From NCBI GenBank assembly GCA_021772455.1, contig JAJFLY010000004.1, positions 1-64,000 on the forward strand: a stretch of 64,000 nucleotides of DNA, read 5' to 3'. A program made the position numbers and the translations under genes. Source of the DNA: Chlamydiota bacterium (lineage in GTDB: Bacteria > Chlamydiota > Chlamydiia > Chlamydiales > JAAKFR01). Below the pieces are notes generated by a model. It searched no databases. It was not told the origin of the DNA and saw only the letters and a list, made by a program, of their open reading frames with translations. The first letter of the stretch is position 1. Each line of letters starts with the position of its first letter. Positions 57,701 through 64,000 of this stretch are shown one piece after another.

Positions 57701-58423
57701 GTTGAGCAAAATTTCATGCGCTTTCCAATCATCGGGTTCCAGATAGTGCGTATCATTTGTCGCAACAAGTGGAATGCCGAACTTACGACTCGCAGCAATC
57801 AGCTTCTCATTTACCGCTGTTTGCTTCTCCACAAAGTCGCGATACTGCTGCTCCAGCCACGTCTCTGTAAATCCCGCGATTTTTTCGTCGCTCATGTGGT
57901 GGCGTTGCAATTCTAGGTAATAGTCGTCTCCAAAGAGCTCATGATACCAGCGGATTTCCTCATGAAATTCTTCCTCCGAGCCATTCATGGCCACATCAGG
58001 CACCTGCCCTGACAAACAGGCAGAGAGGCAAATTAAACCTTTCGAATACTCTTTTAAAAGTTCCTTATCGATTCGCGGGTTATAGTAAAACCCTTCAAGA
58101 AAGCCGCGCGAAGAGAGGCGACAGAGATTGTGATACCCCTCTTCATCTTTTGCAAGCAGTACCAGGTGGAAGGCTGATTTACGCCCGATTTTCATCCTTT
58201 CAAGGCGTGATGTTGGGGCCATATAGACCTCACACCCAATAATCGCCTTTACACCATGCTTTTTGCACGCCTTGTAAAAATCAACCGCGCCATACATGTT
58301 GCCATGGTCGGTAAGTGCAACCGCAGGCATACCCATTTCGGCGGCTTTGCGTGCAATCCCGTCAATGGGACACGAAGCATCCAAAATTGAGTACTGAGAG
58401 TGTTGATGGAGTGGAACCCACAT
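54773..58423 (-). CDS. dnaE: DNA polymerase III alpha subunit
   Basis: 1,216 residues, the replicative polymerase. The N-terminal PHP domain (HQHSQYSILDA...LTDHGNMYG), the catalytic palm with GPGRGSGAGS and the metal-binding PDIDVD, the tandem HhH region and the OB domain (VIRVAFIVETIQVR) are all present. Length fits DnaE1. Start ATG with no strong Shine-Dalgarno. Confidence 0.97.
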   Translation of the reverse strand: MWVPLHQHSQYSILDASCPIDGIARKAAEMGMPAVALTDHGNMYGAVDFYKACKKHGVKAIIGCEVYMAPTSRLERMKIGRKSAFHLVLLAKDEEGYHNLCRLSSRGFLEGFYYNPRIDKELLKEYSKGLICLSACLSGQVPDVAMNGSEEEFHEEIRWYHELFGDDYYLELQRHHMSDEKIAGFTETWLEQQYRDFVEKQTAVNEKLIAASRKFGIPLVATNDTHYLEPDDWKAHEILLNIQSGEPVEIWEKDSFGNPTFRVPNPKRRVYSTRELYFKSPEEMSALFHDLPEALSNTLEVAEKCQLALDFDTKHYPVFIPKEGYTQASYLRHLCEEGIPKRYTPERLEKVAEKYPGKDPMQVVRDRLDLELEIITSKEMSDYLLIVWDFISWAKGEGIPVGPGRGSGAGSIILYLIGITDIEPLRFHLFFERFINPERLSYPDIDVDICMHGRGDVIEYTVDKYGKDNVAQIITFGTMKAKMTIKDVGRVLSVPLSKVNQIAKYVPDDLGMTLEKALEIDPDLNKMYVEDSDAKKIIDLGRKLEGSIRNTGIHAAGLIVSGDPLTDHIPVCMPKEAELAATQFSMKPVEAVGMLKIDFLGLKTLTSIKIACDAVESQTGKHIDWVNLPLDDLKTFKLLHQGRTLGVFQMESGGMQDLGRQLLPDKFEEIIAIGALYRPGPMDMIPSFINRKHGREPIEYDHPWIEPILEETYGIMVYQEQVMQIAQKLANYSLGEGDVLRRAMGKKDREQMEREREKFSMGAIENGLSEENATAIFDKMEKFASYGFNKSHAAAYGFLTYVTAYLKANYPGIWMAALMTCDRDDISKVAKFIRESQALNIEILPPDVNESGKEFVSAEKGIRFAMNGIKGVGEGVVEAILEERAAKGPFTDFYEFFKRIDLKKVGKKAVECLVGAGAFDFTGWTRDALRMSVEEMYDAASTDQKEKASGVLTFFSLMGEESHTRFKDSPEVVHPSSKADILKKEKELLGFFLTGHPMDAYRHVLKRLSCMPLCELAELEHNQVIRVAFIVETIQVRISQKTQKKFAIMQISDGMETYELPVWPELYEEKGELLEENQLIYAVLQADRREDSLRISCRWLDDLTKVDESMVEACDKAFDRAKMQAARFANTPKKKKEPMLEKPQTLTIKLDAKKMRLSHILELKKVFRDHSGTQKVEIAFFADQKKLSDLFLNHGVTIDSALEKELKKIPGVSAAK

Positions 58424-58563
58424 ATTAAGGCAATATACCCCAACCCATCTTAAAACCCAAGTTGCCGTCGACCTCAGAAACTATAAGATTCCAACTAGTG
58501 TAAAGTAATATTCTGGGAGCTTGGCTCAAAAACTCACTTCAATTCATATTACTATGCATGTGC

Positions 58564-58569
58564 TATAAT
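58564..58569 (+). promoter_or_regulatory. Extended -10 promoter element before the hairpin element
   Basis: TGCTATAAT is a perfect extended -10 box; no good -35 box accompanies it. Transcription would start near 58575, the first base of the inverted repeat, and run into the gene at 58685. Confidence 0.45.
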
Positions 58570-58638
58570 CTTAGACCCTGATTGCTACCTAAACCTCGTC
58601 TAGAAACCGTTAAGTTTAGGTAGCAATCAGGGTCTTAG
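58570..58638. repeat. 59-bp inverted-repeat element with 5-bp flanking repeat
   Basis: Perfect 20-bp inverted repeats (58575-58594, ACCCTGATTGCTACCTAAAC; 58614-58633) enclose a 19-nt loop. They are flanked by CTTAG on both sides (58570-58574 and 58634-58638), as a target duplication would be. One arm recurs at 17116-17135. It could be a miniature transposable element, a long hairpin at the 5' end of a transcript, or a terminator. Confidence 0.7.
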
Positions 58639-58684
58639 GAAGGTTTAACCTTAAAAGGGCAAAAATCCCCAAAAGGAGGGAATA

Positions 58685-59032
58685 GTGTTATTTTTCTTTA
58701 AAAAAATCGTTACTATCTTTTGGTCGGAGGAGGACGAGAAGAGGCTCCAAGGAAGACTAATACTAAAAATTCATTCCATTAAGCGATACGATGAGTTACT
58801 TTTTAAAACCCCTCATAACAGTCCATCATGCTTGGACCATGTTCCCCAAGCAATACGCATCAGAGGTAAGCTTATTAGTCAGAAGGGAGTCCATTTTCTG
58901 GAAAAGGAAATCTATTTCCTTGTTCCAAATCCTGTTTTAAAGAAATTGAACCTCGCATTAGCTCATGGAGACACACTTGAATTAGGATTGACTGCTGATT
59001 TGAAGTGTATCGATTTAAACAAATGTGACTAA
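58685..59032 (+). CDS. Small hypothetical protein
   Basis: 115 residues, starting GTG with a perfect AGGAGG 5 nt upstream, which strongly supports translation. The N-terminus is hydrophobic-basic (MLFFFKKIVTIFW), followed by a beta-rich basic domain. No family recognised. It is inserted between dnaE and uhpC, which are neighbours in Chlamydia, downstream of the 59-bp hairpin element. Confidence 0.6.
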   Translation: MLFFFKKIVTIFWSEEDEKRLQGRLILKIHSIKRYDELLFKTPHNSPSCLDHVPQAIRIRGKLISQKGVHFLEKEIYFLVPNPVLKKLNLALAHGDTLELGLTADLKCIDLNKCD

Positions 59033-59077
59033 AGTTTCTAAAAAAAAGAAACCTTTCACTCCAAGTTGTCTCCTATT

Positions 59078-60472
59078 TTAGGAAACCGTGGTCTCGACCT
59101 CTTCGTCATCAAGTAATGTAGGAGAAAGCTTTCCTCCACCCTCCTTCTGCTGAGCGTGGGCATTCCACATCGGCAAGAAGAGAAGAACCGAGATTACTCC
59201 ACAAGCGGTAAGAGCCATATAGTATCCGTTCCACCCCATCTCTTGTGCGATCTTACCAATTGGATACCCCGCACTAGCCGCTCCAAAATAGGCAAACCAG
59301 CCGGCAAATCCACTTGCCGTTCCCGAAGCTTTTTTATGAGAAAGCTCTGCAGCTGCAAGCCCAATCAACATCTGAGGTCCATACAAGAAAAATCCGATCA
59401 TGAAAAGGGCTGCCGAATCAAACCAAGCGGTCGCTTCAGGGAAAAGCCACAAACCTAAAACCGAGGCCACCATCCCAAGAGAAAACAGGACATTCATCGG
59501 CCCACGGCGACCGGAATGAATCTTATCTGAGAGCCAGCCCGCAAGGAGCAGTCCAAAGATCCCGCCAATCTCAAATAGCGAGACGCATCCGTTTGCTTTG
59601 ATTTTCGAATACCCCTTAGCTTCAATAAGATAAAGGGCACTCCAGTCATTGACCGCTATCCGAATGACATAGATAAAAAAGGAAGCGAACGCAAGCATCC
59701 AGATCCACTTGTTGTTCAAGACATAATCAAATAAAATTTGTTTTGTCGTGAGCTCTTTTTCGCGATTCTCATCGATTTTTTGAGAGTTTGGGTAGTCCTT
59801 CCGATATTTTTCAATGGCAGGCAAGCCAAGAGATTGCGGAGTATCGCGCAAGCGGTTCATCAAGAAAAAGCCCATAACGACACAAAGTGCGCCGGGAATG
59901 AACATAGCAAAGCGCCACCCTAAATACTGGGCGCACACAGCGCCTACGTTCATAATCAAAAAAGCGCCCACATTGTGTGAAGTGCTCCAGACACTCCACC
60001 ACGTTCCTCTCTCCGACTGAGAATACCAATGAGTTAAGAGACGGGCGCACGGAGGCCAGCCCCACCCCTGGAACCAGCCGTTCATCCCCCAAAGAATCGC
60101 AAAAAGGATGATGGAGGAGGAGAGGCCAAAAAAAATATTGATCACACCCGTTACAATGAGGCCAATAGCCATAAAATAGCGGGGATTTGACTGATCCGAC
60201 ATTACTCCACTGGCAAATTTGCTCAGTCCGTAGGTGATATAGAGCATACTCCCTAAGATTCCTATCTGCGCCTTATCTAACCCTAGGTCGTTCATAAGGG
60301 CAGGCATGGCGACAGTAAAACTCTTTCTAGTGAAATAGTAGAAGATATAGCCAGTAAACATGGCATAAAAAATCCGAAAGCGCCAATAGCGATACTGCTT
60401 CTTGACGAGCTTCGGATCATCTATCTCATCGATATGTGGTGCAGGTTTTAAGAAATCTAATACGACATTCAC
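59078..60472 (-). CDS. uhpC: Organophosphate:phosphate antiporter (UhpC/GlpT family)
   Basis: 464 residues with twelve membrane segments, MFS organophosphate antiporter type. The N-terminal YRYWRFRIFYAMFTGYIFYYFTRKSF with its conserved arginine and the signature GMNGWFQGWGWPPCARLL are present. Chlamydial UhpC imports glucose-6-phosphate from the host in exchange for phosphate. Position matches CT544 next to dnaE. Confidence 0.94.
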   Translation of the reverse strand: MNVVLDFLKPAPHIDEIDDPKLVKKQYRYWRFRIFYAMFTGYIFYYFTRKSFTVAMPALMNDLGLDKAQIGILGSMLYITYGLSKFASGVMSDQSNPRYFMAIGLIVTGVINIFFGLSSSIILFAILWGMNGWFQGWGWPPCARLLTHWYSQSERGTWWSVWSTSHNVGAFLIMNVGAVCAQYLGWRFAMFIPGALCVVMGFFLMNRLRDTPQSLGLPAIEKYRKDYPNSQKIDENREKELTTKQILFDYVLNNKWIWMLAFASFFIYVIRIAVNDWSALYLIEAKGYSKIKANGCVSLFEIGGIFGLLLAGWLSDKIHSGRRGPMNVLFSLGMVASVLGLWLFPEATAWFDSAALFMIGFFLYGPQMLIGLAAAELSHKKASGTASGFAGWFAYFGAASAGYPIGKIAQEMGWNGYYMALTACGVISVLLFLPMWNAHAQQKEGGGKLSPTLLDDEEVETTVS

Positions 60473-60662
60473 ATTTATCTCCTAGCCCCGATTAATGCCC
60501 CAATTATAGCAAAAAATGCCCATGAAGTCACGAATATTGAATTCAAATTGGAAGTTCATATGACACATCCACCTCTTTGTCAATTACTTTTTCAAAAGTC
60601 AAAAAAAATATTGAACTCTAGTCTATTTGACTCGCAATCCCCCTTATGTTAGAAAAAAAAAC

Positions 60663-61142
60663 ATGACAAAGACAAAACAAGAACTTGGCCAGAAGCAATT
60701 AGATGACTTTTTAGAAGAAATAGGGGTCCTTCCTTCTAGTCAAGCTGTGGATACCGAATCTTCCCTCGAGAATCTCGTTAAGGAAATTTTTGAACTCACC
60801 CAAGATCATGTTCCACCACCCGCAACTCCCTCTTTGCCTATCCTCCCTCTAGAGAGGGAGCTAATAAAGAGACGATCCAAGTCAATGATTTGGATCACAG
60901 CAACCCTCCTGATCGGATTGATCGTGGGTGCTGCCTGCGGTTTCTTTTGGGCCAAAAGCACTGGATTGCTAGAAAAACCGATTGTCGAGTCCCAAGAGGG
61001 AATCTCCTCACAAATTTCCTATTGGATCGAGGAGCTAAACACGCTTTACGACAAAGTTGATCCTATCAAACCACCATCTGAAGAAGAAACCCTTGCTCCC
61101 TCTGAGCTGTCCATCCGAAATGAGCTTAAACCCAACTTCTAA
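60663..61142 (+). CDS. Bitopic membrane protein, hypothetical
   Basis: 159 residues with one membrane segment (about 76-97, WITATLLIGLIVGAACGFFW), a cytosolic acidic N-terminus, and a C-terminal region with a coiled-coil-like SSQISYWIEELNTLYDKV. The ATG at 60663 is preferred to the TTG at 60627, though both lack a Shine-Dalgarno. No family recognised. It is convergent to the GTPase gene. Confidence 0.55.
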   Translation: MTKTKQELGQKQLDDFLEEIGVLPSSQAVDTESSLENLVKEIFELTQDHVPPPATPSLPILPLERELIKRRSKSMIWITATLLIGLIVGAACGFFWAKSTGLLEKPIVESQEGISSQISYWIEELNTLYDKVDPIKPPSEEETLAPSELSIRNELKPNF

Positions 61143-61161
61143 AAAAATATGTATCACATCA

Positions 61162-62871
61162 TTACCAGTCAAAAAACCGAGCAAGTTTTTTATCCTCTTC
61201 GCTTGGGAACACCCAACGGTAGCCATAGTAAATCGCTGCGCCTCCACCAACTACAGCAACTCCTGCAGCAGTCGCCACTGCAACGGTAGGAAGAGCTACT
61301 GTACCGGCGCCCACCCCAAGCAAATTAGCAACAGCGCCCCCCACGGCGGTATTTCCACCCACAAGAGCAACCCCACCCGATACCACACCACCCACTCCGG
61401 AGCCTACGGAGCGCAAACTCCATGAAACGCGTTCATCTTTGAATTTCTGAGTCACATTTTTTATTTGATAATCTTTATCATCGAAGCTTACATAAAACCC
61501 AAAGGTTCCTCGAAGTCTCATATATCTATCCAGAATACCGTGATGATTGCCCCCTAAGTCAGCATTTGATATTTGGGGATCAAGTTCTCTTGTAAGACTG
61601 GCACCAAGCCTTAGAATAGGTTCAGACACCTTTTCATGAGGAGCCTTGAGATCCAGATCTCCGAGATTTGCAAGACCGTATGTAAATTGTAGCTTCGGTA
61701 GAGCAGCAGGCCAAGTTTTTTCGTCTTTCAGATCTCCTTCTACATCTCCTCCGATTTCCTCACCCAATTTTTTAGCTTGATGATACTGCTCATCACCCAG
61801 CCTAACTCGGACGTCTACATTTTTATGTGATTCAGTATTAAAGATTTTGAGTCGTAAGTTATTTCTCTCCTTAGGGTCCAAAGGATCATAAGTGATTGCA
61901 AATTCGGAAAGTCGACCAGAGATTTTCCCCTTCTTGAGCGCTTGAATCGACATTTTTTCTTGCTCTAGATTTTGACTTCTTGTGAATATGACACGTAAAT
62001 TGTCTTCCCCCTCGCCAACCACCCCTCTGAAGGTGTCGTGCAACAACTGGGCAACTTCTACCCATGATTTCCCTCTCCCTTCCAAGCCTCTGATATCGAA
62101 TACGAGAACGAATCTGACAGATTTTGCCTGTTTAACAAGTTCTTTTAGAAGCACGGCATTGGCAATTACAACCTCGACCCCTCGGTTATCACATAGACCT
62201 GCTATATCACATAAATTCAGTTTACACTCCTGCTGGTTTCCAAAACCAAAGGTAATCTCCGGGATTAGCTGGGGAACAGCTGTACGCGCTTCCCCTCCGT
62301 GTCCTATCAATGCAACTTCATTTTCCTTAGATTTAGGGTCCACAATAACACGACCGGATTCATCTTTAGCCATGTCGCATCCATACACATAATTAATTAA
62401 GACACTTTTGCCAGCTTCTGTTTTTCCATAAACTACGGTAATATCCTTCCCTTTGGCTTGTTCCACTCTTTCCTGACCAAGTGCTAATATGCATCGATAG
62501 AGCTCCAGCCTTTCTCCTACTGTCCGTTCTTTCTCATCTATGTTTAAAAGGGACTTCATTCGACCCTCGACCAAAGATACCGTTTGACTTTCTGCATGCA
62601 CCTTTGCTCCCGAAACTCCAAGCAGCATGAGACCTCCTCCAAGGAGGTAAGGCCACTTAAGACTCCCTTGTTGCAAATTGGCGAAACCCTGACCTCTTAC
62701 AGCTGGAGTCTGCGCAATCGCTCGATGCACACAATCCTTTATGCCGGAAGGGAGGCCTGCGGGATTTTGGGTTACCGGTTTTGGAAATGCTGCTCTTATT
62801 AGAGGAGCTGACGGAAATAAGGCCCCACAACGCTGGGCTTGTAAAAAAGGGGGTCCACTACGAATATGCAT
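61162..62871 (-). CDS. P-loop GTPase with N-terminal membrane segment and bilobed hydrophobic C-terminus
   Basis: 569 residues. The G1/Walker A motif is G149-K-T-E-A-G-K-S156; G3 is D222-I-A-G225 followed by LCDNRG; a TRSQN segment near residue 300 stands where G4 is expected. Residues 74-92 are a hydrophobic segment (YLLGGGLMLLGVSG). After a helical middle region, about 488-552 form two hydrophobic Gly/Ala/Val-rich lobes followed by YGYRWVFPSEED and a short acidic-basic tail. The arrangement recalls membrane-acting GTPases (IRG, AIG1 or dynamin-like), but no exact family is assigned. The C-terminal hairpin resembles an Inc domain. GAGG lies 7 nt before ATG; TATAAA lies upstream in the 72-bp gap after its paralogue. 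Confidence 0.75.
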   Translation of the reverse strand: MHIRSGPPFLQAQRCGALFPSAPLIRAAFPKPVTQNPAGLPSGIKDCVHRAIAQTPAVRGQGFANLQQGSLKWPYLLGGGLMLLGVSGAKVHAESQTVSLVEGRMKSLLNIDEKERTVGERLELYRCILALGQERVEQAKGKDITVVYGKTEAGKSVLINYVYGCDMAKDESGRVIVDPKSKENEVALIGHGGEARTAVPQLIPEITFGFGNQQECKLNLCDIAGLCDNRGVEVVIANAVLLKELVKQAKSVRFVLVFDIRGLEGRGKSWVEVAQLLHDTFRGVVGEGEDNLRVIFTRSQNLEQEKMSIQALKKGKISGRLSEFAITYDPLDPKERNNLRLKIFNTESHKNVDVRVRLGDEQYHQAKKLGEEIGGDVEGDLKDEKTWPAALPKLQFTYGLANLGDLDLKAPHEKVSEPILRLGASLTRELDPQISNADLGGNHHGILDRYMRLRGTFGFYVSFDDKDYQIKNVTQKFKDERVSWSLRSVGSGVGGVVSGGVALVGGNTAVGGAVANLLGVGAGTVALPTVAVATAAGVAVVGGGAAIYYGYRWVFPSEEDKKLARFFDW

Positions 62872-62943
62872 TTTAAATCCTCGAATAGCATTTCAAAACA
62901 ACTTTTATAGCATAATATTTTTTTTCAGCAAACGACTTAACAC

Positions 62944-64000
62944 CTAAACTCTAAAAAACTCGGCAGTCTTTGTCTCCTCTTCACTTGGGAACATCCAACG
63001 ATATCCACAGTAAGTCGCTGCTATGGCAGTGCTACCCGCAACAATAGCCAGCGTAACGGGCATGGCTACTGCAACTACAGTTCCTCCAACCGCATAACTA
63101 GTTGCTGCAACGATTGACGATGAAGCAATCACTCCCAAATTAGCAGCTTGCCGACCCCATGAAACTTGTGTGTCATCGAACTTTTGAAGTACATTCTTGA
63201 ATTGGATATTAGGTTTACTAAAATTAACATAAGACCCAAAATACCCTTCAAGTCTCTTATATTTTTCACCAATAGCTTTCTCGTTTTCATTCGGTTCTGG
63301 TTTAGCATTAGATGTACCTGGATCAAGTTGTCTGATAAGACTGCTAGCAAGCTCTAGGACAGGTTTAGATGCCTTTTTATGAGGATCTTTGAGGTCTTGA
63401 TTCCCAAGTCTTGTAAGGTCGTGTGTAAAGAGTATTCCTTCTAGAGCAAGAGGCCATGTATTCTCCTTTGGAAGATTTTCATCTACATACCTTCCAATTT
63501 TCTCACCCAATTTTATAGCTTGATGACACTGCGCACCTCCCAAGCTCATTTTGGGATCTAAATTTTCATGCGATTTAGTACTCAAGATTTCGATTCGAAG
63601 GTCATCTCTCCGCTTAGAATTCAAAGGGTCATAAGTGATCGCAAGTCGAGCAAGTTCGTCAGAAACACTTCCCTTATCGAGGGCTTGAATTGATTTTTTT
63701 TCTTTAGCAAGATTATGACTTCTTGTGAGTATGACGCTCAAACTGTTTTGACCCCTGCCTATCACTCCCTCAAAGGTGTCTTGCAACAACAGGGCAACTT
63801 CTACCCAAGACTCGCCTCTGGCTTCCAAGCCTCTGATATCGAATACGAGCACGAATTTGACAGATTTCGCCTGTTTAACAAGGTCTTTTAAAAGCACAGC
63901 ATTTGCAATTACAACCTCGATTCCTCGGTTATCACATAGACCTGCTATATCACATAAATTCAGCTCACCCTTCTTTAAATTCAGCTCACCCTTCTTATCC
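62944..64000 (-). CDS. Second, paralogous P-loop GTPase (5' part outside window)
   Basis: An open frame of about 352 residues continuing past the window edge. The visible part begins just before G3 (DIAGLCDNRGIEVV) and matches the downstream paralogue throughout by eye, with LVFDIRGLEARG, ILTRSHN and the final YCGYRWMFPSEEE. The two hydrophobic lobes at the C-terminus are conserved in layout but not in sequence detail. A KKGELNL heptad is present twice in tandem directly before G3 and runs to the edge. The G1 motif must lie outside. A GTG at 63897 would be an internal Val, not the start. Confidence 0.72.
   Translation of the reverse strand, partial: DKKGELNLKKGELNLCDIAGLCDNRGIEVVIANAVLLKDLVKQAKSVKFVLVFDIRGLEARGESWVEVALLLQDTFEGVIGRGQNSLSVILTRSHNLAKEKKSIQALDKGSVSDELARLAITYDPLNSKRRDDLRIEILSTKSHENLDPKMSLGGAQCHQAIKLGEKIGRYVDENLPKENTWPLALEGILFTHDLTRLGNQDLKDPHKKASKPVLELASSLIRQLDPGTSNAKPEPNENEKAIGEKYKRLEGYFGSYVNFSKPNIQFKNVLQKFDDTQVSWGRQAANLGVIASSSIVAATSYAVGGTVVAVAMPVTLAIVAGSTAIAATYCGYRWMFPSEEETKTAEFFRV
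63955..63996 (-). repeat. Two tandem 21-bp units in the GTPase gene
   Basis: A 21-bp unit encoding KKGELNL occurs twice in tandem directly upstream of the G3 motif (20 of 21 bases identical). The paralogue has a single unrelated segment ending in LNL at this point. Confidence 0.8.

Noticed and set aside
59035-59053. GTTTC/GAAAC hairpin as terminator for the gene at 58685 or uhpC
   Set aside because: The stem is only five pairs with an A-rich loop and no U-run follows on the plus strand; too weak to call.

Overview
The window comes from a member of the Chlamydiales outside the family Chlamydiaceae, that is, an environmental or amoeba-associated type. The evidence is a 16S rRNA gene with the chlamydial 5' end, the chlamydial arrangement of the ribosomal protein cluster (no rpsJ, rpsN, rpmD, rpmJ or rpsD in their usual bacterial places), and gene order that follows Chlamydia trachomatis for long stretches. 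From memory these are ftsK-yycJ-SET-ybcL-dagA (CT739-CT735), gapA to rplC (CT505-CT528), the Cap1 position (CT529), fmt-lpxA-fabZ-lpxC-lnt (CT530-CT534), and dacF-rsbW-(lptE)-bamD-dnaE-uhpC (CT551-CT544). CT numbers are recalled, not searched.

Layout. 1-2380: 16S rRNA (minus strand) with its leader and trailer, then tRNA-His. 2470-11064: cation-chloride-type transporter, DNA translocase FtsK, MBL hydrolase, SET-domain protein, an outer-membrane barrel, PEBP protein and alanine/sodium symporter. 11163-27000: a more accessory region with three small proteins of inclusion-membrane (Inc) type, an oxidoreductase-VTT fusion, a carbonic anhydrase, a cysteine-rich envelope protein, an MFS transporter, an M14-type deacylase, a beta-N-acetylhexosaminidase, a ThyA-like enzyme, a decayed AbiE toxin-antitoxin locus, a frameshifted CPBP protease, a cupin and its fragment, and a tRNA-Leu with a partial duplicate. 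26992-41000: gapA and the S10/spc/alpha ribosomal cluster with secY and rpoA. 41179-47418: a candidate Cap1 homologue, fmt, the lipid A genes lpxA-fabZ-lpxC, lnt and a DoxX protein. 47480-60472: rsmB, a D,D-carboxypeptidase, rsbW, lptE-like, bamD, an epimerase, dnaE and a UhpC-type transporter. 60663-64000: a bitopic membrane protein and two tandem GTPases, the second running off the window edge.

How it fits together. The conserved blocks cover translation, the secretion translocon, outer-membrane assembly (lipid A, Lnt, LptE, BamD) and replication. Host-facing candidates sit between or at the ends of these blocks: the SET protein (NUE position), the Cap1-like protein, three small bilobed hydrophobic proteins, and two GTPases carrying a bilobed hydrophobic C-terminus.

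The strongest novelty candidates are the tandem GTPases with Inc-like tails; the divergent Cap1 homologue; the abiE remnant whose toxin reading frame runs into a second copy of the abiE promoter/operator; and a 59-bp inverted-repeat element with a 5-bp flanking repeat, whose arm recurs 41 kb away next to a cupin gene fragment.
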